Source of the DNA: Marinobacter bohaiensis | GTDB taxonomy: Bacteria > Pseudomonadota > Gammaproteobacteria > Pseudomonadales > Oleiphilaceae | Direction of reading: 5' to 3' | Length of the DNA: 64,000 nt | Assembly: GCF_003258515.1 (NCBI RefSeq) | Contig: NZ_QGEH01000001.1 | Span: 992,001 to 1,056,000 of the forward strand | Shown: piece by piece, positions 45,528 to 55,138 of the stretch | Layout of the letters: each line of letters opens with the position of its first letter | How positions within the stretch are numbered: the stretch's first letter is position 1 | Made by a program: the position numbers and the translations under genes | The notes under the pieces: model-generated | The model's database searches: none | What the model was told of the DNA's origin: nothing | Seen by the model: the letters and a program-made list of their open reading frames with translations, nothing else

Positions 45528-45600
45528 ATAACCTTCCTTGGCATTCCCGTTCACAATGTCCGGCGCGGGCATGACCGAGAGGTCTGTTTCCTGATGGCCA
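45528..45600 (+). pseudogene. Short relic of a Y1 transposase
   Basis: One frame reads TFLGIPVHNVRRGHDREVCF, aligning with YLPGVPVHVVQRGHNRDACF of the copies at 31.9 and 34.3 kb. Nothing else of the gene remains. It sits in the 127-bp spacer before the convergent NYN gene. Confidence 0.75.
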
Positions 45601-45610
45601 GCCCTATGTT

Positions 45611-46351
45611 CTAGGGGCTTTTGATGTAGAAAATATTCTTATCCCGGACGCTTATCTCAAACAGTTCACTGGCTCGGATGAGATCGCTCAGCTTTTTGTA
45701 CCCGTAGTTTACCGGGGAGAAGGAGCTGTTGTTGGAAATGTACTGACCCACCTTGCCGAGATGAGCCCAGCCATCGTCATCAGCCGTCTGTTCCACGGCG
45801 GTCCTGAGCGTCCGCACCAGAACGGAGTCACCTCGAAGTTGGTTGCGCCCCCATTTGGTTTCCACCGTTGATTTGGGAATACCGTCGACGTTGACTTGAT
45901 CGGGTTCTTCGATGTCTTCGCGCAAATTCTCCGTGTAGATGAATTGCGAACAGGCGTTAACAAAGGGCATGGGCGTTTTGCGTTCACCGAAGCCAAACAC
46001 GGGGAGCCCGGCTTCAAGAATGCGCATCACTAGTGGCGTAAAATCGGAGTCACTGGTCATCAATGCGAAGGCATCGACGTTGCCGCTGTAGAGCAGGTCC
46101 ATGGCATCGATGATCATTGACGCGTCCGTGGCGTTTTTGCCGGATGTGTAGGCAAATTGCTGAATGGGGCGAATGGCGTTGGCGTGCAGCTTGTCGATCC
46201 AGCCACTCAGTTGTGGTCCATTCCAGTTCCCATGGGCATGGCGCACGTTCACTGCACCATACTTGGCAAGCTCCTGAAGTACTCCTTCGATTGATTGATG
46301 GCTGACGTTGTCACAGTCGATCAGGAGGGCCATTTTGTAGTTATTGTTCAT
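45611..46351 (-). CDS. NYN-domain (PIN-like) RNase protein with C-terminal LOTUS/OST-HTH domain
   Basis: The 246-residue protein starts MNNNYKMALLIDCDNVSHQS. The NYN acidic residues follow: Asp12 and Asp14, then TDASMIIDAMDLL and MTSDSDFTPLV. The fold belongs to the PIN superfamily of metal-dependent ribonucleases. After residue 170 a LOTUS-like winged helix (DDDGWAHLGKVGQYI, NYGYKKLSDLIRAS) is probably RNA-binding. The start was set at 46351, close to the first strand; a longer reading from 46399 is possible. Confidence 0.85.
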   Translation of the reverse strand: MNNNYKMALLIDCDNVSHQSIEGVLQELAKYGAVNVRHAHGNWNGPQLSGWIDKLHANAIRPIQQFAYTSGKNATDASMIIDAMDLLYSGNVDAFALMTSDSDFTPLVMRILEAGLPVFGFGERKTPMPFVNACSQFIYTENLREDIEEPDQVNVDGIPKSTVETKWGRNQLRGDSVLVRTLRTAVEQTADDDGWAHLGKVGQYISNNSSFSPVNYGYKKLSDLIRASELFEISVRDKNIFYIKSP

Positions 46352-46479
46352 ATTCCCTGAGCTTTCCTTATCTCGGATGGCGTGAGTGCATGTTAGCACG
46401 TGTTATCTGCGTCGGCGGCTGGAATCCACTCCGGCGCAGGCTACAATAGCGCTCCCGAAAACCGTCGCGGAGTACCTCT

Positions 46480-46959
46480 ATGCCAATCGAAAAGAACCAG
46501 GTGGTCCTGTTCCACTACAGTGTCAGTGATGAACAGGGCAACGTCGTCGAAACCTCCCGAGACGGCGAACCGAACGCCTACCTGCACGGTCACGGGGGCA
46601 TTATCCAGGGCCTGGAAGAAGCCCTGGAAGGTCGCGAGACGGGCGACACCTTCAGCGTCACCGTTCCCCCGGAGAAAGGCTACGGCCCGCGCAACCCCGA
46701 CGCCATGCAGCGCGTGCCGATGAAACACCTGCGCGGTGCCAAACGCTGGAAGCCGGGGATGATCGCCCAGGTGCAGACCGAGCAGGGCCCGCGCCACGTG
46801 GTGGTTGTTAAGGTCGGCCACAAGTTCGTCGACGTCGATACCAACCATCCGATGGCTGGCCGAACCCTAACCTTCGATATCGAAATCATCGATGTACGCG
46901 ACGCCGACCCGGAGGAGATCGCGCACGGCCACGCGCATGGGCCGGGAGGGCATCACTGA
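46480..46959 (+). CDS. slyD: FKBP-type peptidyl-prolyl isomerase, SlyD-like
   Basis: The 159-residue protein has the FKBP domain with inserted flap, seen in VVLFHYSVSDEQGNVVETS, GHGGIIQGLEEALEGRETG and VTVPPEKGYGPRNPDAMQ. It ends in a His-rich tail (AHGHAHGPGGHH), shorter than in E. coli SlyD, which could bind nickel. SlyD is a cytosolic chaperone-isomerase that also aids nickel delivery. A GGAG site precedes the ATG. The gene converges on dld with five bases between stops. Confidence 0.9.
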   Translation: MPIEKNQVVLFHYSVSDEQGNVVETSRDGEPNAYLHGHGGIIQGLEEALEGRETGDTFSVTVPPEKGYGPRNPDAMQRVPMKHLRGAKRWKPGMIAQVQTEQGPRHVVVVKVGHKFVDVDTNHPMAGRTLTFDIEIIDVRDADPEEIAHGHAHGPGGHH

Positions 46960-46964
46960 GCGAG

Positions 46965-48695
46965 TCACGCCTTCTCCCCATGCCCACCACAGCACTCGCC
47001 CCAGCCACGCTGGCGTGAGGTGTGCCCGATCCCGGGGTTGAAGCTGTTGGTCGGGTCCAGATCGCGGTAGAAACCGGCCAGTGCGGGCTTGGCGACGTAG
47101 AGATGGCCCACGTTGTGCTCGGCGGGGTATTCGGCGCGGCGCTCGTCCAGCAGTGCCCACATGCGGTGCTCCATGGCGAGCGGGTCGACGCCCTTGCGCA
47201 CGATGTAGTCCTGATGGAAGACGTGGCAGAAGAAGTGCCCGTAGTACAGCTTGTGCACCATGCCCTGTTCCAGCTCGGCGGGCAGGGTTTCGACCCAGTC
47301 GCGGTCGTTGCGGCGTAGGGCGATGTCCAGCGCCACGATGTCTTCCACCTCACGACGGTGCACTTCGCGGTAACGGATGGCTGCGCCGGCGATGGCAAAG
47401 CGATGCAGGAAGGCGCGGCGCCCTTCGTCCTCGTCGCACTCGAAGAAATGGTCGCCGTCCCGCCCGGCGAAGAAGCGGGCGAGGTGTTCGCGTGTCTGGG
47501 CGGCGGTGTCGTCCGCCACGCGCAGCAGCAGGTGATGCTCGAAACGATCGCGGTAGTCGCGCATGCGTTCGGGCAGGTGGCTGGGCAGGCGGTCCATGAC
47601 TTTCTGGATCAGCCGGTCGCTGACACCACGCAGGCCCAGGCGCTCGAACAGGCCATCGATCCGGCTCTTGAGCGCGAAGGCGGTGGGTACGCGGGCGGTG
47701 CCGAAATGGTCGATGATCAGGTAGGTGTCCTTGCCGTAGCGCTCGCCGATGTCGAACGCGGTGCGGTGAATGTATTCGCCGGCAATGGGCAGGCTCGGCA
47801 GGTGGGTCAACAGGTGACGGCGAAGCTCGGTCAAATCCTGCGGATCGTTGGTGCCGATGTAGAACACGGTGCTGGTCTCCTTGACGAAGGTATCCAGCCG
47901 CACGGCAAACAGGCACAGTTTGCCGGCCGAGCCCGAGGCCTCGAACAGCCGTGACGGGTCGGCGTTGAAGCGCGCGGGGGTATCGGCGTCCACGTCACGC
48001 ACGTGCTCGGCGTAGCCCGCGTCCGAGGCGTTGGCGGCCTCGTTGCGCACGGCGTCGGGGCAGTAGTCGCCGGTTTGCAGGCGGGTGAGAATTTCTTCCG
48101 GGCTGTCACCCAGTTCGATCCCCAGGTGATTCACCAGCGTCAGGCGGCCATCGGCCTGCACCTGGGCGTAGAGCGCCAGTTCGGTGTAGGCCGGACCACG
48201 CCGCACCAGCGCCCCACCGGAGTTGTTGCAGACGCCGCCCAGCACCGAGGCGCCGATGCAGGAGGATCCGATCACCGAATGCGGCTCGCGGCCCAGCGGC
48301 GCCAGCTCACGTTCCAGGCGGTCGAGGGTGGCGCCGGGCAGGCAGACCACCTGCTCGCCCTGGTTGATCAGTTGCACGCCGTCCATGCGTCGGGTGCTGA
48401 TCAGCACGATATCGCGGTCGTAGTCGTCGCCATCCGGGGTGGAGCCGCCGGTCAGGCCGGTATTGGCGGCCTGCATGATGACGATGCAATCCGCCGCCAC
48501 CGCCGCCTGCAACACCTGCCACTGCTCCAGCAGGGTGCCGGGCCTGACCACGGCCAGTACCTTGCCCTCGCCGGTACGGATGCCCTTGCGAAAGTGCCGG
48601 GTCGGCTGATCGCCGGTCAGCACATGGCGCCGTCCGACCAGCCCGCGCAGCCGGTCCAGCAGCGTACGGCGTTGATTGCGGTCAGCCACACTCAT
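46965..48695 (-). CDS. dld: Quinone-dependent D-lactate dehydrogenase
   Basis: The 576-residue flavoprotein is close in length to E. coli Dld (571). An FAD_binding_4 domain fills the first 270 residues, with [34 protein letters not shown] and [16 protein letters not shown] membrane-binding C-terminal domain follows, with [29 protein letters not shown] and the end [13 protein letters not shown]. It oxidises D-lactate to pyruvate and reduces quinone at the inner membrane. Its ATG overlaps the lldD stop by four bases. Confidence 0.95.
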   Translation of the reverse strand: MSVADRNQRRTLLDRLRGLVGRRHVLTGDQPTRHFRKGIRTGEGKVLAVVRPGTLLEQWQVLQAAVAADCIVIMQAANTGLTGGSTPDGDDYDRDIVLISTRRMDGVQLINQGEQVVCLPGATLDRLERELAPLGREPHSVIGSSCIGASVLGGVCNNSGGALVRRGPAYTELALYAQVQADGRLTLVNHLGIELGDSPEEILTRLQTGDYCPDAVRNEAANASDAGYAEHVRDVDADTPARFNADPSRLFEASGSAGKLCLFAVRLDTFVKETSTVFYIGTNDPQDLTELRRHLLTHLPSLPIAGEYIHRTAFDIGERYGKDTYLIIDHFGTARVPTAFALKSRIDGLFERLGLRGVSDRLIQKVMDRLPSHLPERMRDYRDRFEHHLLLRVADDTAAQTREHLARFFAGRDGDHFFECDEDEGRRAFLHRFAIAGAAIRYREVHRREVEDIVALDIALRRNDRDWVETLPAELEQGMVHKLYYGHFFCHVFHQDYIVRKGVDPLAMEHRMWALLDERRAEYPAEHNVGHLYVAKPALAGFYRDLDPTNSFNPGIGHTSRQRGWGECCGGHGEKA

Positions 48696-49831
48696 GCTTC
48701 GGACACCAGCAGGTCGGCGTTGATCTCGCTGATCGACTTGGCGCCGGTCAGCACCATGGCGACGCGCATTTCCTTCTCGATCAACTCAAGCAGGTTGCTG
48801 ACACCGGCCTGGCCACCGGCCGCCAGTGCGTAGACAAAGGCGCGGCCGAGCATGGTGCAGTCGGCACCCAGCGCCAGCATGCGCACCACGTCCAGGCCGG
48901 TGCGGATGCCGGAGTCGACCAGGATCTTCAGGTCGCCCTTGACCGCATCGGCAATGGCCGGCAATGCGCGGGCGCTGGACGGGACACCGTCGAGCTGGCG
49001 GCCGCCGTGGTTGGACACCACGATGCCGTCGGCGCCGAAGCGCACGGCATCGCGGGCGTCCTCCGGGTCCAGAATGCCCTTGATCACCATCGGCCCGTCC
49101 CAGAAATCGCGAATCCACTCCAGATCCTTCCACGAGATCGAGGCATCGAAGTTGGCGCCCAGCCAGCCCATGTAGTCCTCCAGTCCGGTCGGGTGGCCGC
49201 GATAGGCGGAGATATTGCCCAGATCGTGCGGCTTGCCGCGCAGACCCACGTCAAAGGCCCAATGCGGATGCGTCACCGCCTGCAGGTATCGGCGCATGGC
49301 CGCGTTGGGACCGCTCATGCCGGAGTGCGCATCCCGGTAGCGGGCACCCGGCACCGGCATGTCGACGGTGAACACCAGGGTGGTGACGCCGGCGGCCTTG
49401 GCGCGCTCCAGCGCATTCTTCATAAAGCCGCGGTCTTTCAATACATAGAGCTGGAACCACATGGGGCGGCCGATCGCCGGTGCAACCTCCTCGATCGGGC
49501 AGACCGAGACGGTGGAGAGGGTGAAGGGTACGCCCTTGTCCGCCGCCGCGCGCGCCGCCTGTACTTCGCCCCGGCGGGCGTACATGCCGGTCAGGCCCAC
49601 CGGCGACAGGGCCACCGGCATGTCCAGGGTTTCGTCGAACAGCCGGGTTTCCAGGCTCAGGTCCTCCATGTTTTTCAGCACCCGCTGGCGCAGGGCAATG
49701 TCGGCCAGATCCGCGACGTTGCGCTCGAGCGTGCGCTCGGCGTAGGCACCCCCATCGATGTAATGGAACAGGAAGGGCGGCAGGCGGCGCCGGGCGGCGG
49801 CGCGATAGTCGGTCGAGGCGGAAATGATCAT
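48692..49831 (-). CDS. lldD: FMN-dependent L-lactate dehydrogenase
   Basis: The 379-residue enzyme oxidises L-lactate to pyruvate at the membrane. The start [20 protein letters not shown] aligns with E. coli LldD, so ATG 49831 is used rather than the TTG one codon upstream. Alpha-hydroxy-acid oxidase motifs include [26 protein letters not shown] and the catalytic stretch [14 protein letters not shown]. It lies between lldP (71 bp upstream) and dld (overlapping), so both lactate isomers are handled by one operon. Confidence 0.96.
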   Translation of the reverse strand: MIISASTDYRAAARRRLPPFLFHYIDGGAYAERTLERNVADLADIALRQRVLKNMEDLSLETRLFDETLDMPVALSPVGLTGMYARRGEVQAARAAADKGVPFTLSTVSVCPIEEVAPAIGRPMWFQLYVLKDRGFMKNALERAKAAGVTTLVFTVDMPVPGARYRDAHSGMSGPNAAMRRYLQAVTHPHWAFDVGLRGKPHDLGNISAYRGHPTGLEDYMGWLGANFDASISWKDLEWIRDFWDGPMVIKGILDPEDARDAVRFGADGIVVSNHGGRQLDGVPSSARALPAIADAVKGDLKILVDSGIRTGLDVVRMLALGADCTMLGRAFVYALAAGGQAGVSNLLELIEKEMRVAMVLTGAKSISEINADLLVSEA

Positions 49832-49902
49832 CAAGGAATTCCCATCGGTTCTTGAACGAATTACGCCCCGGCGCGCAGGCCGGGGCGCATGCAGTCACGG
49901 CA

Positions 49903-51597
49903 TCAGCCGGCCATCAGCGGATCGCTGACGCCCAGCACATAGGCGGCGAAGAGCGCAATCAGGCCCGTTGCCAGCACATAGTAAAGGGTCGGCCAGACGG
50001 TGCGGCGCAGCGTGGTCCCTTCGCGCCCCAGCAGGCCCACCGTGGCCGAGGCCGCCACCACGTTGTGGATGGACACCATGTTGCCGGCTGCGGCGCCGAT
50101 GGCCTGCACCGACACGATCAACGCGGTGGACAGCCCCAGGTTGCTCGCGACGCCGAACTGGAACTGGCTGAACATCATGTTGGAGACGGTGTTGGAACCG
50201 GCCAGAAAAGCACCCAGTGCGCCGATGGTTGGCGCCAGCAGCGGGTAGATGCCGCCGACGCTGTCGGCAACGTAGCGCGCCATGACAATCGGCATGCTGG
50301 GCAGGTCGCCCGCGTTGATGCCGGAGTTGATCAGGATGCGCACCATCGGCACGGTAAACAACAGCACGAAGCCCGCGCTCAGCAGCACGCCCCAGGATTC
50401 ACTCGCCGCTTTGCCCAGCTCGCTGATTTTCATGCGGTGCAGGAAGAAAGTGGCCAGCACCACCATGACCAGGATACCGCCCGGCAGGTACAGCGGCTGG
50501 AGGCCGGCGCTGATACCCGTCTCGCCCAGAATGTCGGTGAAGCTGACGGCCACCGACTTGAATGCGGCGGTGACCTCCGGGAACACCCGGCTGATGACCA
50601 GCAGCACCCCCACCAGCAAGTAGGGCAACCAGGCGCGCACGCTGCTCATGGGGCGGGCGGTGAGTTCGTCCAGCTTCATCTCGATTGAGCCCATCCAGGC
50701 CGCCGGCCAATGCTCGCTCGGGGCAAAGTCCCACTGGCGCTTGGGCACCAGGAAGCCGAAACGCGCGGCGGTGGTGACAATCGCCAGCCCGGCCAGGCCG
50801 CCGATCAGGGAAGGGAATTCCGGGCCCAGGAAGATGCCGCCCAGCACATAGGGAATGGTCATGGAGACCCCGGCAAACAGTGCGAAGGGCAGCACCTCGA
50901 CCACCGCGCGCCAGCTTTTGTCCCGGCCGAAGAAGCGCACCAGCATGATGACCATGATCAGCGGCATCGCCGTGCCGACCAGCGCATGCACGATAGCGAC
51001 CTGGCTGGTGATCAGTTGCAGGTAGGCGTCCCAGCTGGAGCCGTTGGCGGCCAGCTGCTCGCCGATGACCGCGTGATCCAGGCCGGTGTTGACCCCTACG
51101 ATGATCGGCGTACCCACCGCACCAAAGGACACCGGCGTGCTTTGTACCAGCATACCCATCAGCACGGCCGCCAGGGCCGGGAAGCCGATGGCCACCAGCA
51201 GCGGCGCGGCAATGGCCGCCGGGGTGCCGAAGCCGGACGCGCCCTCGATAAAGCAGCCGAACAGCCAGGCGATGATGATTGCCTGGATGCGACGGTCCGG
51301 GCTGATGGTGGTAAAGCCGGCGCGGATGGCCGTGATGCCGCCCGAGTGCTTGAGCGTGTTGAGCAGGAAGATGGCGCCGAAGATGATCCACAACACGCCG
51401 ACGGTCACCAGCAGCCCCTGCAGGGTCGAGGCCAGTACGCGGTTGAAACTCATATCCCAGACGAACAGCGCGATGCCTGCGCTGAGCAGATACACCAGTG
51501 GCATGGCACGGCGTGCCGGCCAACGCAAACCGATCAGCAGCACCCCGGCAAGCAGAATCGGGGTGAATGCCATCAGGGCAAGAAAACCGGAAGACAT
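49903..51597 (-). CDS. lldP: L-lactate permease
   Basis: The 564-residue LctP-family transporter has about 13-14 hydrophobic segments. Family signatures are [37 protein letters not shown] and, near the C-terminus, [18 protein letters not shown] and [16 protein letters not shown]. It imports lactate with protons. AGGAG lies seven bases before the ATG, and an LldR-type palindrome lies 38 bp upstream. It heads the lldP-lldD-dld operon, divergent from lldR. Confidence 0.95.
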   Translation of the reverse strand: MSSGFLALMAFTPILLAGVLLIGLRWPARRAMPLVYLLSAGIALFVWDMSFNRVLASTLQGLLVTVGVLWIIFGAIFLLNTLKHSGGITAIRAGFTTISPDRRIQAIIIAWLFGCFIEGASGFGTPAAIAAPLLVAIGFPALAAVLMGMLVQSTPVSFGAVGTPIIVGVNTGLDHAVIGEQLAANGSSWDAYLQLITSQVAIVHALVGTAMPLIMVIMLVRFFGRDKSWRAVVEVLPFALFAGVSMTIPYVLGGIFLGPEFPSLIGGLAGLAIVTTAARFGFLVPKRQWDFAPSEHWPAAWMGSIEMKLDELTARPMSSVRAWLPYLLVGVLLVISRVFPEVTAAFKSVAVSFTDILGETGISAGLQPLYLPGGILVMVVLATFFLHRMKISELGKAASESWGVLLSAGFVLLFTVPMVRILINSGINAGDLPSMPIVMARYVADSVGGIYPLLAPTIGALGAFLAGSNTVSNMMFSQFQFGVASNLGLSTALIVSVQAIGAAAGNMVSIHNVVAASATVGLLGREGTTLRRTVWPTLYYVLATGLIALFAAYVLGVSDPLMAG

Positions 51598-51634
51598 GGA
51601 ACGCTCCTGTATTTGTTATTGATGTACGAGCATA

Positions 51635-51651
51635 AATTGGTAATACCAATT
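51635..51651. promoter_or_regulatory. LldR operator in front of lldP
   Basis: AATTGGTAATACCAATT is a perfect palindrome of the TTGGT-N3-ACCAA type bound by PdhR/LldR regulators. It lies 38 bp upstream of the lldP start codon. A second copy precedes lldR. Confidence 0.8.
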
Positions 51652-51778
51652 TACAAAATTGTGAGCGGGTAGATTAGAAAAGCATCAACGGCATGTCAAA
51701 CCTGCGTCTTTGGACGTTCGGAACAGAGACGAGTATTCGGGTTGATCGTGCGACGGCCTCTGGTTACTCTTTCGTATA

Positions 51779-51795
51779 AATTGGTAAGACCAAAA
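51779..51795. promoter_or_regulatory. LldR operator in front of lldR
   Basis: AATTGGTAAGACCAAAA repeats the TTGGT-N3-ACCAA core and ends ten bases before the lldR start codon, so it should mediate autoregulation. The 144-bp centre-to-centre distance to the lldP site would allow a repression loop, as described for E. coli LldR. Confidence 0.78.
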
Positions 51796-51804
51796 GGATC
51801 AGGA

Positions 51805-52581
51805 ATGGAATTGGGGCAGATTCGCCAGCACCGACTCTCCGACAACATCGTCGAGCAGCTGGAAACCATGATTCTGGAAGGCACGCTGCAACCGGGGCAG
51901 CGACTGCCCGCCGAGCGTGCGCTGGCCGAGCGGTTTGGCGTCTCGCGACCGTCGCTGCGTGAGGCGGTACAAAAACTCGTGGCCAGGGGGCTGCTGATCA
52001 GCCGTCAGGGCGGCGGTAACTACGTCAGCGAGTCGCTGGGCTCGAGCTTTAGCGACCCGTTGCTGAGCCTGCTCGAAGGGCGTCCCGAAGCCCAGCGCGA
52101 CCTGCTGGAGTTTCGCCATACGCTGGAGGCGGACTGTGCCTACTACGCCGCCCGGCGCGCCACGGAGCTTGACCGTCAGCAATTGCAGTCGGCCTATGAC
52201 GCGTTGCAGGCCTGCTACGCCCGCGAGGGCAAGGCGACCCGTGCCGAAGAAGGCGCCGCCGATGCGCGCTTCCATCTGGCGATTGCCGAGGCCAGCCACA
52301 ATCTGGTGCTGCTGCACACCATTCGCGGTCTGTTCGACCTGCTCAAGCGCAATGTGGTGACCAATATCGGCGGCATGTATGCGCTGCGCAGCGAGACCCG
52401 GCACATGCTGGTCGCGCAGCATCGGGAACTGTTCGACGCCATCATGGAGGGCCGCGCCGAGGATGCCCGGCGCATCGCCGGCGAGCACATCAGTTACGTG
52501 CAGGACGTACTGGAAGAGAGCGAGGAAGAAAGCCGCCGACTGGCCCGCGCCCAACGGCGCGAGCAGCCGGGCAGTCGCTGA
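51805..52581 (+). CDS. lldR: GntR/FCD regulator of lactate utilisation
   Basis: The 258-residue protein has a winged helix-turn-helix at residues 8-72 (LPAERALAERFGVSRPSLRE) and an FCD domain to about 230 (DLLEFRHTLEADCAYYAA, EEGAADARFHLAIAEASHN). It is divergent from lldPD-dld with two matching operators between, which fixes its role better than sequence alone. In this family lactate relieves repression. ATG 51805 was chosen because AAAGGA precedes it; a longer frame from 51742 would run through the operator. Confidence 0.9.
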   Translation: MELGQIRQHRLSDNIVEQLETMILEGTLQPGQRLPAERALAERFGVSRPSLREAVQKLVARGLLISRQGGGNYVSESLGSSFSDPLLSLLEGRPEAQRDLLEFRHTLEADCAYYAARRATELDRQQLQSAYDALQACYAREGKATRAEEGAADARFHLAIAEASHNLVLLHTIRGLFDLLKRNVVTNIGGMYALRSETRHMLVAQHRELFDAIMEGRAEDARRIAGEHISYVQDVLEESEEESRRLARAQRREQPGSR

Positions 52582-52592
52582 TCAGGCTGGCG

Positions 52593-52617
52593 GCCTGCAC
52601 GGTATCCTCGTGCAGGC
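52593..52617 (+). terminator. Strong hairpin after lldR
   Basis: GCCTGCACG at 52593-52601 pairs perfectly with CGTGCAGGC at 52609-52617, and the loop is GTATCCT. No T tract follows. It lies 12 bases after the lldR stop and may end or protect the transcript. The ATCC in the loop recalls the hairpin family at 13.6 kb. Confidence 0.5.
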
Positions 52618-52738
52618 ACCTGTCGCGGTCTGGCCAGTGCCGCTTGCTGACTACCCTGACGCCGCAGCAGGAAGCTGCCCGCAAGCCCTTCTATGGATCA
52701 CGTCCACTGATCCCTTCTGAAGCCAAAGCCCCGATGGG

Positions 52739-52770
52739 TTAGAATCCGTCGGGCCAAAGGATCTGGCTGG
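52739..52770 (+). repeat. Relic of a Y1-element palindrome
   Basis: TAGAATCCG followed by GCCAAAGGATCTGGC (52753-52767) matches the hairpin upstream of transposase copy B (TAGAATCCG and GCCAAAGGATTTGGC). No transposase frame follows. It lies in the 270-bp spacer between lldR and the ornithine-cyclodeaminase homologue. Confidence 0.55.
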
Positions 52771-52851
52771 AGAGAAAAAGGTTCAGGTGGTCCCTGATTA
52801 ACCCATTCCAGTCGTCCTCCACCCACGACCATCACAGAGGGTTTTCAGTCT

Positions 52852-53781
52852 ATGTCCCTGCGCGTTATCCAATACGAAGCCGCTGTCGAACGCTTATCCT
52901 GGCGCGATGCCATTGATGCACTGCGTGCGGGGCACCGGGCGGAAAAGGCCGACGTCGACGATATTTTTCTGGGGCCGGCCAAAGGCACGCTGCTGAACCG
53001 TGCGGCCTATCTTCCAGGGCAGGGCTATGGTGTGAAGGCGGTGACGGTTTTTGACGAGAACCCGTCCCACGGGCTCGATACCGTCCAGGGTGCCATGATG
53101 GTCTTCGAACCCGAGCACGGCGCGTTGAGTGCCATTATCGAAAGTCGCCTGGTCACCGAATACAAAACCGCGGGGGACTCTGTTCTCGGCGCCCAGTTGC
53201 TGGCCCGGCCGGACAGTCGCCATCTGGTCATCGCCGGTGCAGGGACGCTGGCGCGCAGCCTGATCCGGGCCTACACCGTGGGGATGCCGTCGCTGGAACG
53301 GATCTCGGTGTGGGCGCGCCGGCCCGAACAGGCGCAGCAGCTCGCCGATGAGATGAGCGATCACTCGATCGAAGTCGTGGCCGCTGCGGATCTTGAGGCC
53401 GCCGTCGCCACCGCCGATATCGTGTCTACCGCCACCATGGCCCGCAGCCCCATTCTTAAGGGCGCCTGGGTCCGTCCGGGCACCCATGTGGATCTGATCG
53501 GCGCCTACAAGGCCGACATGCGTGAAGCCGACGACGCGCTGATCGCCGACCATTCACTGTTCGTGGACAGCCGTGATACGACTCTCGGACACATCGGCGA
53601 GCTGAAAATCCCCATCGCTAACGGCGTGATCACGGCGGACGATGTCAAAGGGGATCTGTACGACATGATTCAGAACGGCATCGGTCGTGAGTCCGATCAG
53701 GAAGTGACCGTGTACAAGAACGGCGGCGGTGCCCATCTGGACACCATGATCGGGATGTACATTGCGAGCGTCATGAAGTAG
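52852..53781 (+). CDS. Ornithine cyclodeaminase/mu-crystallin family protein
   Basis: The 309-residue protein has the family N-terminal substrate domain (YLPGQGYGVKAVTVFDENPS) and a Rossmann domain with VIAGAGTLARSLIRAY near residue 125. Members include ornithine cyclodeaminase, alanine dehydrogenase (archaeal type), pyrroline-2-carboxylate and ketimine reductases, and opine-type synthases. The exact reaction cannot be chosen from sequence. It stands alone, and no amino-acid catabolic partner is adjacent. Confidence 0.85.
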   Translation: MSLRVIQYEAAVERLSWRDAIDALRAGHRAEKADVDDIFLGPAKGTLLNRAAYLPGQGYGVKAVTVFDENPSHGLDTVQGAMMVFEPEHGALSAIIESRLVTEYKTAGDSVLGAQLLARPDSRHLVIAGAGTLARSLIRAYTVGMPSLERISVWARRPEQAQQLADEMSDHSIEVVAAADLEAAVATADIVSTATMARSPILKGAWVRPGTHVDLIGAYKADMREADDALIADHSLFVDSRDTTLGHIGELKIPIANGVITADDVKGDLYDMIQNGIGRESDQEVTVYKNGGGAHLDTMIGMYIASVMK

Positions 53782-53876
53782 CGCTGAGGGCAGGCCGCTC
53801 GACCCGGACGCCAGAACCGGGGACGAGCTGTTTCCAGCCACGCGCGACGAGGCACAAAGCGAGGTCAGCGGCAGGT

Positions 53877-54332
53877 ATGCGAATTGGCGTTATCGCGGAC
53901 ACCCACAGCAAAATGCGTCCCGAAGCCCTGGAGGCTCTGCAAGGCTCGGACGTGATTCTTCACGCCGGCGACGTGGGTCGGGATGACGTTCTGGAAGCAC
54001 TGGAGAACATCGCGCCGGTGGTGGCGATTCGCGGCAATATCGACAAGACCGGCCGCGCCGCGGATCTGCCCGATGTGCTGGAACTGGATTTCCTCGGGCA
54101 CGCGTTCTACATGCTCCACGACGTCAAAACCCTCGACCTGGACCCACGCGACCGTTATCGCGTAGTGATTGCCGGCCACTCCCACAAGCCGCGTAACGAG
54201 TGGATCGACGGTGTACTCTATTTCAATCCCGGCGGCGCCGGGCCCCGGCGATTTACGCTGCCGATTACGGTGGGGCGGTTGGAGGTGACGGCAGATGACG
54301 TCGTTGGGGACATCATCGACCTGGCGGTCTGA
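53877..54332 (+). CDS. YfcE/MJ0936-type metallophosphoesterase
   Basis: The 151-residue enzyme shows the complete calcineurin-like metal set: ADTHSK (Asp8, His10), LHAGDVGRDD, RGNIDKTG, HDVK and AGHSHKPR. The small size and motif spacing match the YfcE/MJ0936 phosphodiesterase family, whose members hydrolyse artificial phosphodiesters and have unclear natural substrates. A short spacer of 95 bp follows the cyclodeaminase homologue, so cotranscription is possible. Confidence 0.88.
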   Translation: MRIGVIADTHSKMRPEALEALQGSDVILHAGDVGRDDVLEALENIAPVVAIRGNIDKTGRAADLPDVLELDFLGHAFYMLHDVKTLDLDPRDRYRVVIAGHSHKPRNEWIDGVLYFNPGGAGPRRFTLPITVGRLEVTADDVVGDIIDLAV

Positions 54333-54660
54333 GCTGGACGGAGTGCCATCGTGGCCGATCCCGCTTTGGGGCGAGCCGGACTCGCTTTGCCGTTGCCTTG
54401 GCCCAGCCAGTCCCGGTTGCAGAGACATGAGGCATTCAGGTGCGACCAGACCATTGTCATCGGTGTTCACCGTTATGACCGCCCTCGGCCGAGTGGCCTC
54501 CTGAACGAGAGGGCGGCCCTGGAGGTGAGCTTACGGCATCGCGCTCAGTCCACGATATAAAATCCTGTGAAATCTTCCCGCCGCCTTGCCAGATACTTTT
54601 TAAAAAGTGAGATAATTCCGCGCCTTAAATCCTTCCAGAATGAAGTTACAAGGAGTGTAT
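54333..54660. other. Spacer without recognised genes
   Basis: I see no supported gene in these 328 bp. Composition is GC-rich up to about 54560 and then more AT-rich (ATACTTTTTAAAAAGTGAGA), which probably marks the promoter of the DUF4177-yidD-TM2 genes. The TACTTTTTAAAAAGTGA palindrome around 54592-54608 may be part of it. Confidence 0.4.
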
Positions 54661-54882
54661 ATGTCTGAAGCCCGTTTCAAGGAATACAAGATGGTCCACA
54701 TCGCCGAAGGCGGTTGCGGGACGCTGCTGCTCGGGTCTTCCGGTTTGCCGTTGAAGAAAATTGAGGCCGAGCTGAACCGTCTGGCTGCCGAGGGCTGGCA
54801 GGTGGTTTTCCAGGTGCTGGAAATGAAGCGGTTTTGGCTGTTCTGGCAGCGTGAAGCGGTCATCGTGACTCTGGGGCGCTGA
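54661..54882 (+). CDS. DUF4177-family small protein
   Basis: The 73-residue protein begins MSEARFKEYKMVHIAEGGCG and contains the DUF4177 core in which a helix (LPLKKIEAELNRLAAEGWQV) leads into two strands (VVFQVLEMKRFWLFWQREAVIVTL). Members are small cytosolic proteins of unknown function. AAGGAG lies seven bases upstream of the ATG. It is followed one base later by a YidD-like gene, an unusual neighbour. Confidence 0.8.
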   Translation: MSEARFKEYKMVHIAEGGCGTLLLGSSGLPLKKIEAELNRLAAEGWQVVFQVLEMKRFWLFWQREAVIVTLGR

Positions 54883-54883
54883 T

Positions 54884-55138
54884 TTGATCGGCAAGTTCCT
54901 TGCCCTCCGGGCCATCGGTTTTTACCGGCGTACAGGCGGTGGAAGCCGATGGTTCGGGATTGACTGCAATTTCGAGCCGACCTGCTCGGCCTACGCTGAG
55001 ACGGCGATTGAGCGGTTTGGGCTGTTCCGGGGACTGCCGTTGGTCCTGGGGCGCTTGAAGCGATGCAATCGGAGCGACTGCATCTGCAAATGCATTGAGC
55101 CGGTACCACGGAGCCTGTCGAATGCTGAAACAGAGTGA
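54884..55138 (+). CDS. Divergent orphan YidD-like membrane insertion factor
   Basis: The 84-residue product has the YidD core: LRAIGFYRRTGGG, then CNFEPTCSAYAETAIERFG, and ends LKRCNRSDCICKCIEPVP. Standard YidD is encoded between rnpA and yidC and ends RCxPWxxGGxDPVP. Here the Trp/Gly stretch is replaced by extra cysteines. Translation seems to start at a TTG just after the DUF4177 stop. It is probably a second copy with altered metal or thiol chemistry. It overlaps the TM2 gene by 17 bases. Confidence 0.75.
   Translation: MIGKFLALRAIGFYRRTGGGSRWFGIDCNFEPTCSAYAETAIERFGLFRGLPLVLGRLKRCNRSDCICKCIEPVPRSLSNAETE

Noticed and set aside
45258-45572. A 104-codon reverse-strand open frame over the 53-residue gene
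   Set aside because: The forward 53-residue frame has a ribosome site and a plausible small-protein sequence. The reverse frame shows neither.
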